Assembly: GCF_003060885.1 (NCBI RefSeq)
Contig: NZ_QAIG01000005.1
Span: 747,277 to 787,955 of the forward strand
Direction: 5' to 3'
Source of the DNA: Pseudomonas sp. HMWF032
GTDB lineage: Bacteria; Pseudomonadota; Gammaproteobacteria; Pseudomonadales; Pseudomonadaceae
DNA: 40,679 nt
How positions within the stretch are numbered: position 1 is the first letter of the stretch; every line of letters begins with the position of its first letter. The notes beneath the pieces were generated by a model. It searched no databases. It was not told the origin of the DNA and saw nothing but the letters and a program-made list of their open reading frames with translations. This document shows positions 34,913 to 40,679 of the stretch, piece after piece. The position numbers and the translations under genes are program-made.

Positions 34913-36385
34913 GTGAGCCTTTGTTCCGATGACTTCGTTGTCGCCACCACCGCCGAAGAGGCGGTGGACCGCCTCGCCGCGCTGCACCAGCAGGCCACCC
35001 GCGCGCTCAGTCAGGCGCTCAAGCGTTACCTGAAAGAGCGCAGCAAACCCGACTCTGCGCAGCAGTGTCAGTTCCGCTACCCCGAATTACGTCTGACCTA
35101 CCTGTGTCAGGGCGAAGTGCCGACGACCGTGCGCGCCTATGCCAAGGTGCAAGTGCCGGGCACCTACAGCGTCACCGTGACCCATCCCGCGGCATTCCGC
35201 AAATACCTGCTGGAGCAGCTGCGCCCCTTGATGAGCGACTTCACCGTGCGCGTGGAAGTCGGCATCAGCCAGCAGAACATTCCGTATCCGTACGTGGTCG
35301 AGCAGGGCGATGAGCTGGCCGGCTCCGGGGTCACCGCCGCCGAGCTGGCGCGCGTATTCCCCAGCACCGACCTGTCCGCCGCCACCGATGGCACCGCCGA
35401 CGGCCTGTATGACTGGGAAAACACCGACCCGCTGCCGCTGGCGCTGTTCGATGCGGCGCGGGTGGATTTCTCCCTGCGCCGTCTGGTGCATTACACCGGC
35501 AGCGACTGGCGGCATGTGCAGCCGTGGATTTTGCTGACCAACTACCACCGTTACGTTGACCAGTTCATTCGCCATGGTCTGGATATGCTGGTGGGCGAAT
35601 CGCGCTTCACGCGCATGGTGCTGCCGGGCAATGTGGTGATCGAGCGCGGCATGGCCGAAGGCGAGATGCAGGCCATCATCGAGAACGTCATCTGGCACCG
35701 TTATCAGATGCCGGCCTATCACCTGCAAACAGACGATGGCCACGGTATCACCCTGGTCAACATTGGCGTCGGCCCGTCCAACGCGAAGAACATCACCGAC
35801 CATTTGGCCGTGCTGCGCCCGCATTGCTGGCTGATGATTGGCCACTGTGGTGGCCTGCGTCAGTCGCAGACCATCGGTGACTACGTGCTGGCTCACGCCT
35901 ACATGCGCCGCGACGGCATCCTTGATCGCGTATTGCCGCCGCATATCCCGCTACCCGCGCTGGCCGAGGTGCAGCAGGCGTTGCAGGAAGCGGCCAAACT
36001 GGTGACCGGTGAAGAGGGCGATGAGCTGAAGAAGCGCCTGCGTACCGGTACCGTGCTGACCTATGACGACCGCAACTGGGAGCTGCGCTGGGCGCAGGAA
36101 CGACCGTTGATCAACCTGTCCCGTGCCGTGGCGGTGGACATGGAAAGCGGCACCATCGCCGCGCAAGGTTATCGCCTGCGGGTGCCCTACGGCACGCTGC
36201 TGTGCGTGTCGGACAAACCGCTGCACAGCGAGATCAAGCTGCCCGGTGCGGCCGGTGCCTTCTACGAGCGCGCGGTGACCCAGCACCTGCACATCGGCAT
36301 CACCGCGCTGGAACTGATGCGCAGCCAGCTCAACTCGCTGCACTCACGCAAGCTGCGCAGCTTTGATGAGCCGCCGTTCCGCTAA
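34913..36385 (+). CDS. amn: AMP nucleosidase
   Basis: A 490-residue cytoplasmic enzyme hydrolysing AMP to adenine and ribose 5-phosphate. An N-terminal AMP-nucleosidase-specific domain (about 1-190: RYPELRLTY, VTVTHPAAFRKYL, NIPYPYVVEQGDE) is followed by a nucleoside-phosphorylase fold domain (TLVNIGVGPSNAKNITDHLAVLRPHCWLMIGHCGG, GDYVLAHAYMRRDG, VDMESGTIAAQGYR, LCVSDKPLH). The length is close to E. coli Amn (484). The start is GTG at 34913, with AGGAAG (34900-34905) 7 bases upstream; no in-frame ATG fits better. The 3' end overlaps the convergent lysR gene by 4 bases. Confidence 0.96.
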   Translation: MSLCSDDFVVATTAEEAVDRLAALHQQATRALSQALKRYLKERSKPDSAQQCQFRYPELRLTYLCQGEVPTTVRAYAKVQVPGTYSVTVTHPAAFRKYLLEQLRPLMSDFTVRVEVGISQQNIPYPYVVEQGDELAGSGVTAAELARVFPSTDLSAATDGTADGLYDWENTDPLPLALFDAARVDFSLRRLVHYTGSDWRHVQPWILLTNYHRYVDQFIRHGLDMLVGESRFTRMVLPGNVVIERGMAEGEMQAIIENVIWHRYQMPAYHLQTDDGHGITLVNIGVGPSNAKNITDHLAVLRPHCWLMIGHCGGLRQSQTIGDYVLAHAYMRRDGILDRVLPPHIPLPALAEVQQALQEAAKLVTGEEGDELKKRLRTGTVLTYDDRNWELRWAQERPLINLSRAVAVDMESGTIAAQGYRLRVPYGTLLCVSDKPLHSEIKLPGAAGAFYERAVTQHLHIGITALELMRSQLNSLHSRKLRSFDEPPFR

Positions 36386-37248
36386 TCTGCGCTGTGGCTC
36401 AGAGCCTGCTGCAGCCAGATGCAGAAACTGCGAGTCAGTGGGTCGCTTTCGCTGTCGCGGTGCACCAGCCAGGCCCAGTTGGGGCCGCGCACCGTCTGTT
36501 CCACCAACGGTTGCAGCAGGCCGTTACGCCGTACCTGGTCAGCCAGCAACTGGCTGACCAGGGCGATGCCCAGGCCCTGGCTGGCGGCATCCAGCAGCAG
36601 GCCGGGGTCGGAGAAGTTCAGCCCGTGACTCTGCTGGCCCACGTCCATGCCACCTTGAACCGCCCAATGGCTCCAGTCCATTTCCCGTTCGCCATGCAAG
36701 GTGGTGCGTTCGCTGTGCGCCGTTGCCCATAAAGCCGGGTGGCAGGCCGGGTAGAGCCGATCTTCCAGCAGTACGCGAAAGCTGCATTCGGCTTGAGCGC
36801 TGAGGTCGTCGCGCACCGCGATGTCGATGGTTTGTGCGGCCATGTCCGGTACGTCATCGCTGGTGAACAGCCACAGGTCGATTTCCGGGTGCAGGCGATG
36901 GAATTCGCCCAGGCGCGGCACCAGCCAATGGCGAGCGAATGCAGGTGTGGTGTTGACCACCAGTTGATTGGGCTTGCGGTATTGCTCCAGGCGACGGATG
37001 CCCACGGCCAGTTGCTGCAGCAGCGATTGCGTGGTGCTGAGCAAGTCGTGCCCGGCATCCGTCAGGCTGACGCTGCGGCCACTGCGGAAGAACAGCGGCT
37101 GTTCGAGAAAGCTTTCCAAGCTGCGGATCTGCTGGCTGATAGCGGACTGGGTCAGGTGCAGCTCCTCGGCAGCCTTGTGGAAGCTGCCCAGACGTGCGGC
37201 GGCTTCGAAGCCGCGCAGGGCATTCAATGGTGGCCAGTGCTTGAGCAT
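36382..37248 (-). CDS. LysR-family regulator (GcvA-type), probable regulator of aguAB
   Basis: A 288-residue regulator. The winged helix-turn-helix is at about 18-60 (LGSFHKAAEELHLTQSAISQQIRSLE), then a linker helix and a periplasmic-binding-protein-like effector domain (about 90-285, VNTTPAFARHWLVPRLGEFHRLHPEIDLWLFTSDD). The N-terminal WPPLNALRGFEAAARLGSF is typical of the GcvA/AmpR branch. It is divergent from aguA with 133 bases between, the normal layout for a LysR activator of its neighbour. P. aeruginosa instead uses the TetR-type AguR next to aguBA, as far as I recall. The effector is likely agmatine, carbamoylputrescine or a related compound; this is inference. Confidence 0.92.
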   Translation of the reverse strand: MLKHWPPLNALRGFEAAARLGSFHKAAEELHLTQSAISQQIRSLESFLEQPLFFRSGRSVSLTDAGHDLLSTTQSLLQQLAVGIRRLEQYRKPNQLVVNTTPAFARHWLVPRLGEFHRLHPEIDLWLFTSDDVPDMAAQTIDIAVRDDLSAQAECSFRVLLEDRLYPACHPALWATAHSERTTLHGEREMDWSHWAVQGGMDVGQQSHGLNFSDPGLLLDAASQGLGIALVSQLLADQVRRNGLLQPLVEQTVRGPNWAWLVHRDSESDPLTRSFCIWLQQALSHSAD

Positions 37249-37251
37249 GAT

Positions 37252-37270
37252 TGATAAGTCCTGCTAATCA
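37252..37270. promoter_or_regulatory. LysR-type binding site between lysR and aguA
   Basis: TGAT (37252-37255), 11 bases, ATCA (37267-37270): an inverted repeat with the T-N11-A spacing of LysR-family sites. It begins 3 bases upstream of the lysR start codon (37248) and 112 bases before aguA, consistent with self-repression and activation of aguA. Confidence 0.5.
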
Positions 37271-37381
37271 GAAGTGTGCAAAATCTATCGTTTGTTGCCG
37301 CATTTTTACAGGCCTAGCATGGAAGTCATCTCCGCATTCGCGGTTTTAAGTGATAACAATGACTTAACTGAAGGCACTTGT

Positions 37382-38434
37382 ATGCAGCATAACGCAGTCG
37401 CAGCAAACTCCTGGTTTATGCCCGCCGAATGGGTTCCACATGCCGCCACCTGGATGGCCTTCCCGCACAATAAAGCGCTCTGGGAGTCGGGCTGGGGCGT
37501 GACTCTGGCCGAGGTGCAGGTTGATTTTGCCCGCGTGGCCAACGCCATTGCGCGCTTCGAACCGGTGAAAATGGTGGTCGACCCGTCAGCTGTGGCGCGT
37601 GCCCGCGAGCTGTGTGGTGCCAATATCGAGCTGATCGAACTGGCCATCAATGACAGCTGGTGCCGTGACTCCGGCCCCAGCTTTGTCTGCCATCCGCAGT
37701 TGGGGCTGGCCGGTGTGAGCTGGCGCTTCAATGCCTGGGGTGGCAAGTCCGCGCATGATCTGGACGAGAGCCTGGCCCGGCGCATCCTCAACGGCCTGGG
37801 TCTGGAGTGCTTCGGCACACCGCTGAGCAATGAAGGTGGCGCCATCCATGTGGATGGCGAGGGCACCCTGATCACCACCGAATCGGTACTGCTCAACCCC
37901 AACCGCAATCCGGGCATGAGCAAGGCCGAGATGGAAGAGGTCTTCACCCGCCTGCTGGGCGTGAAGAAGACCATCTGGCTGCCGGGCGATCCGCAATACG
38001 TCACCGGCGACATGACCGACGGCCATGTGGATGGTGTGTGCGCCTTCGCCAAGCCGGGTGCGCTGCTGGTCGACGCCACCCATGACAAGGGTTCGGTCTA
38101 TGCCGAGGTGGTGCGTGAGAACCGTCGCGCCCTGGAGCTGGCTACCGATGCCCGTGGTCGTCAGTTCGAGCTGATCGACCTGTATGAGGCCACCGACGCC
38201 GTGGACACCGAGGCGGAAGTGTTCTGTGCCTCCTACACCAACTTCTACATCTGCAATGGCGCCATCATCATGCCGGCTTACGGCATTGCCGCCGATGATG
38301 AGGCGGCCGCTACCCTGCGCATGGCCTTCCCGGGCCGCGAAGTGGTTCCGGTGCAGATCAACCAACTGGCCCATGGCGGTGGCGGTGTGCATTGCATTAC
38401 CCAGCAGCAGCCGGCCTGGCCGTTGAAGGGGTGA
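37382..38434 (+). CDS. aguA: Agmatine deiminase
   Basis: A 350-residue enzyme hydrolysing agmatine to N-carbamoylputrescine and ammonia. It belongs to the guanidino-group modifying superfamily, with the catalytic residues D96 (WCRDSGP), H215 (GHVDG) and C338 (GGGGVHCITQQ). MPAEWVPHAATWMAFPHN and NEGGAIHVDGEGT are conserved blocks. I start at 37382 because GAAGG precedes it by 7 bases; 36 upstream in-frame codons cover the promoter. The N-terminus is shorter than the 368 residues I recall for P. aeruginosa. It is followed after 4 bases by aguB. Confidence 0.96.
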   Translation: MQHNAVAANSWFMPAEWVPHAATWMAFPHNKALWESGWGVTLAEVQVDFARVANAIARFEPVKMVVDPSAVARARELCGANIELIELAINDSWCRDSGPSFVCHPQLGLAGVSWRFNAWGGKSAHDLDESLARRILNGLGLECFGTPLSNEGGAIHVDGEGTLITTESVLLNPNRNPGMSKAEMEEVFTRLLGVKKTIWLPGDPQYVTGDMTDGHVDGVCAFAKPGALLVDATHDKGSVYAEVVRENRRALELATDARGRQFELIDLYEATDAVDTEAEVFCASYTNFYICNGAIIMPAYGIAADDEAAATLRMAFPGREVVPVQINQLAHGGGGVHCITQQQPAWPLKG

Positions 38435-38438
38435 GGTC

Positions 38439-39347
38439 ATGAGTAAGCTGACTGTCGCCACCACCCAGTTTGCCTGCAGCTGGAACTTGGAGCAGAACCT
38501 CGACCACGCCGAGCGCCTGGTGCGTGAAGCCGCTGCTAAAGGCGCGCAACTGATCCTGCTGCAGGAGCTGTTCGCCACCCCGTATTTCTGCATCGAGCAG
38601 GACCACAAGCACCTGGCGCTGGCCGAAGAGTACAAGAGCAGTCCGCTGCTCAAGCGCTTCGCCGCGCTGGCTGGTGAGTTGGGTGTGGTATTGCCGCTGT
38701 CCTGGTTCGAGAAGGCCGGCAATGCCTACTTCAATTCGCTGACCGTGGCCGATGCCGATGGCCGTCTGCTCGGGGTGTATCGCAAGACACATATCCCCAA
38801 CGCCATCGGCTATCAGGAGAAGGAATACTTCAGCCCAGGCGATACCGGCTTCCGTGTCTGGGACACCGCCTTCGGTCGCATCGGCGTGGGTATCTGCTGG
38901 GATCAGTGGTTCCCCGAGACGGCCCGCTGCCTGGCCCTGCAGGGTGCCGAAGTGTTGCTGTTCCCCACGGCCATCGGCTCCGAGCCGGGCGCTGCAGCGC
39001 TGGACTCGCGTGATCACTGGCAGCTGACCCAGCGTGGCCACGCGGCCGCCAACATCATGCCGGTGATTGCCGCCAACCGTGTCGGCCGTGAAGTGGCGAC
39101 CACCGACCCGGCGTTGCAGATGAGCTTCTACGGCTCGTCCTTTATCACCGACCACAAGGGCAAGCTGCTGGCTGAAGCCGACCGCGACACCAGCGGTGTG
39201 CTGGTCCGTGAACTGGACTTGGCAGCCATGCGCGAAGAGCGCCTGACCTGGGGCGTCTACCGCGACCGTCGGCCGGAAATGTACGGGCCGCTGCTAGGTC
39301 TGGACGGACGGCACACCCATGTACGCTGGAACCCTCAAGGAGTCTGA
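38439..39347 (+). CDS. aguB: N-carbamoylputrescine amidase
   Basis: A 302-residue nitrilase-superfamily enzyme converting N-carbamoylputrescine to putrescine, CO2 and ammonia. The triad is E43 (LLQELFATPYF), K116 (YRKTHIPN) and C153 (GICWDQWFPE). Length and motifs fit AguB. It starts 4 bases after aguA and ends overlapping the next gene (TGATGATG), so the three genes form one operon. The AguA/AguB pair supplies putrescine from agmatine in place of an agmatinase. Confidence 0.96.
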   Translation: MSKLTVATTQFACSWNLEQNLDHAERLVREAAAKGAQLILLQELFATPYFCIEQDHKHLALAEEYKSSPLLKRFAALAGELGVVLPLSWFEKAGNAYFNSLTVADADGRLLGVYRKTHIPNAIGYQEKEYFSPGDTGFRVWDTAFGRIGVGICWDQWFPETARCLALQGAEVLLFPTAIGSEPGAAALDSRDHWQLTQRGHAAANIMPVIAANRVGREVATTDPALQMSFYGSSFITDHKGKLLAEADRDTSGVLVRELDLAAMREERLTWGVYRDRRPEMYGPLLGLDGRHTHVRWNPQGV

Positions 39348-39349
39348 TG

Positions 39350-40447
39350 ATGAAACCTGCAAAAGCCTTATTGATTGGCTCGCTGGGCTTCGCCCTGTCG
39401 TACTCACAGGCCTGGGCGCAGGCCGAGGAAAAGACCCTGCGTCTGTATAACTGGGCCGACTATTTCGCCGAGGACACCCTGGCCAACTTCACCCGTGAAA
39501 CGGGCATTCGCGTGATCTACGACGTGATGGACAGCAGTGAGACGCTGGAAGCCAAGATGATGTCCGGACGCAGCGGTTATGACCTTATTTTCCCCGGTGA
39601 CACCGTGGCCGAACGGCTGATGCGTGCCGGTGCTCTTAAAAAGTTGGACAAGAGCAAGCTGGAGCATCTGGACGATATCGAGCCTGGCTTGCGTACTCTG
39701 CAGACCCAGTACCCGTATTCGCGACACGCCACGGTGCCCTACACCTGGGGCTCGATCGGATTGACCTACAACACGCAAATGATTGAGCAGCGCATGCCCA
39801 ATGCGCCGGTCAATAGTCTGGACATGTTGTTTAAGCCTGAACTGGCGGCCAAGTTCGCCGACTGTGGCATCTCAATGATTGACTCGCCCGATGAAGTGCT
39901 GGCCGTGGTGCTCAATTACCTGGGGCATGAACCGCGCAGCGGCAAAGAGCATGAGCTGGCCGAGGCGCTGACGTTGCTGAAAAGCATCAAGCCCTATATC
40001 CGCAAGTTCCAGTCACAGCCGGTCACGCAGTTGGTGAATGGCGAGATCTGCCTGTCGCTCGGCTACAGCGGTGATATGACCCAGGCTCAGCGCACCGCTG
40101 ACGAAGCAGGCGCGGAGATTACCTTTGGTTACCGCATACCTGTTCAGGGCAGCACCATCTGGATGGACACCATGGCCATCCCGGCAGATGCCCAGCACCC
40201 GGAACATGCCTATGCGCTGATCAATTTCATCATGCGTCCCGAGAACATGGCGGCCATCAGTAATGCCACCGGGTATCCCACCTCCAGCGCCAAGGCCCGA
40301 CCACTGGTGGCGGAGGATATGCGCAACAACCCCGACCTCTATGCCGATGAAACCACCTACGCACGGCTGATTCCCGGCAAGGACATCCCGCAGCGCGATA
40401 TGCGCGCGCGGATGCGTGCCTGGAGCACGTTCAAGTCTGACCTCTAG
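39350..40447 (+). CDS. Periplasmic putrescine/polyamine-binding protein (PotF/SpuD family)
   Basis: A 365-residue solute-binding protein of the spermidine/putrescine family. The signal peptide ends near AWA (residues 21-24). The mature part begins with LRLYNWADYFAEDTLANFTRETGI; other family blocks are RSGYDLIFPGD, VPYTWGSIGLTYN, CLSLGYSGDMTQAQRTADEAG, YRIPVQGSTIWMDTMAIPADA and AYALINFIMRPENMA. It would deliver putrescine to an ABC importer encoded elsewhere. Two ATGs (39347, 39350) follow AAGGAG (39337-39342); 39350 has the better 7-base spacing. It is the third gene of aguA-aguB, so uptake and synthesis of putrescine are controlled together. Whether putrescine or spermidine is preferred cannot be told here. 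Confidence 0.93.
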   Translation: MKPAKALLIGSLGFALSYSQAWAQAEEKTLRLYNWADYFAEDTLANFTRETGIRVIYDVMDSSETLEAKMMSGRSGYDLIFPGDTVAERLMRAGALKKLDKSKLEHLDDIEPGLRTLQTQYPYSRHATVPYTWGSIGLTYNTQMIEQRMPNAPVNSLDMLFKPELAAKFADCGISMIDSPDEVLAVVLNYLGHEPRSGKEHELAEALTLLKSIKPYIRKFQSQPVTQLVNGEICLSLGYSGDMTQAQRTADEAGAEITFGYRIPVQGSTIWMDTMAIPADAQHPEHAYALINFIMRPENMAAISNATGYPTSSAKARPLVAEDMRNNPDLYADETTYARLIPGKDIPQRDMRARMRAWSTFKSDL

Positions 40448-40679
40448 TTTGGCCTGACTGCTCGTACCCCCTGAGGCCCTCGGTCGGCCAACTGCAATGC
40501 CTCGGGTGCGCTAAGGCGGCAGCGTGCTGCCGCGTCGGCCGCAACAACAGGGGCATGACGCATCGATTTAGGGGCTTTCGGCCGCCAGCAAGAGTAACGC
40601 GTACAACCGCCTGTGGCGGCTGTGGAGCAGCATCCCATGGAGGGGAGACCAGACGCCGAGAACGGTGCAGACCGGCGGG
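40448..40679. other. Non-coding end of window with GC-rich hairpins
   Basis: No gene seen. A bulged stem TTGGCC-T-GAC/GTC-GGCCAA (40449-40491) just after the last stop could end the agu transcript, although it has no T tract. A compact perfect palindrome GCGGCAGC-GT-GCTGCCGC lies at 40516-40533. A 64-codon minus-strand frame has no supporting features. The last 40 bases may be the 5' leader of a gene outside the window. Confidence 0.5.

Noticed and set aside
40444..40638. 64-codon minus-strand frame after the potF-like gene
   Set aside because: Overlaps hairpins, has no ribosome binding site, and has a low-complexity alanine/arginine composition.
40638..40679. Possible glycine-riboswitch-like core (GGAGACC...CGCCGAG...GGTGCA)
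   Set aside because: Only a loose resemblance to the aptamer core. The conserved GGAGAG and GAAGG-GCAA parts are not met, and the window ends before a second aptamer or a gene could be seen.

Overview
The window is ordinary-looking chromosome of a Pseudomonas species (Pseudomonadaceae). The GC content is high, the genes are tightly packed on both strands, and the gene order lnt-corC-ybeY-ybeZ-miaB-(DUF1820)-...-hemL-thiE-thiD-ladS-tetR-acyl-CoA dehydrogenase is, from memory, the order of the PA3984-PA3972 region of P. aeruginosa. I see no prophage, insertion sequence, CRISPR array, tRNA or rRNA.

Layout. 1-644 is the 5' part of a ROK sugar kinase, divergent from a chemoreceptor (865-2895), with a CRP/Vfr-like site between them. 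3007-5474 (minus) holds prfC and a TatD-family nuclease. 5959-7122 is ornithine decarboxylase speC behind a long structured leader. 7316-15467 is an iron-uptake neighbourhood. It has a PiuC-type hydroxylase translationally coupled to an FMN alpha-hydroxy-acid oxidase, then a PiuA/Fiu-type TonB receptor behind a strong Fur box. On the opposite strand follows a four-gene set (PepSY-TM protein, DUF2271, DUF4198, membrane-anchored flavodoxin/FNR reductase) that looks like a split version of the fused PiuB reductase. 15664-17983 is the 5-oxoprolinase operon pxpABC. 18179-23581 (minus) is the envelope/RNA block lnt, corC, ybeY, ybeZ, miaB. 23716-28288 holds a DUF1820 protein, a Sel1-repeat protein, an uncharacterised membrane protein coupled to hemL, then thiE and thiD. 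28511-33469 is ladS followed by a TetR/AidB-like acyl-CoA dehydrogenase pair behind a striking double operator. 33470-34793 has a dispersed repeat, a terminator, a cobalamin riboswitch and an orphan CbiM-like permease. 34913-36385 is AMP nucleosidase. 36382-40447 is a LysR regulator divergent from aguA-aguB-potF-like genes, which make putrescine from agmatine and bind putrescine. The last 230 bases show no gene.

How the parts work together. Two separate putrescine routes (SpeC from ornithine, AguAB from agmatine) and a putrescine-binding protein are present. The piu region joins siderophore uptake, periplasmic or inner-membrane reduction and an iron-dependent hydroxylase. PxpABC recycles 5-oxoproline to glutamate. 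HemL and ThiDE provide cofactors. LadS feeds the Gac/Rsm lifestyle switch.

The most unusual items are the split PiuB-like reductase operon beside an oxidase-coupled PiuC, the double TetR operator that also contains the ribosome binding site, a three-copy intergenic repeat sitting just 3' of genes, and the structured speC leader. None is proven to be a new system. The iron locus is the best candidate for one.
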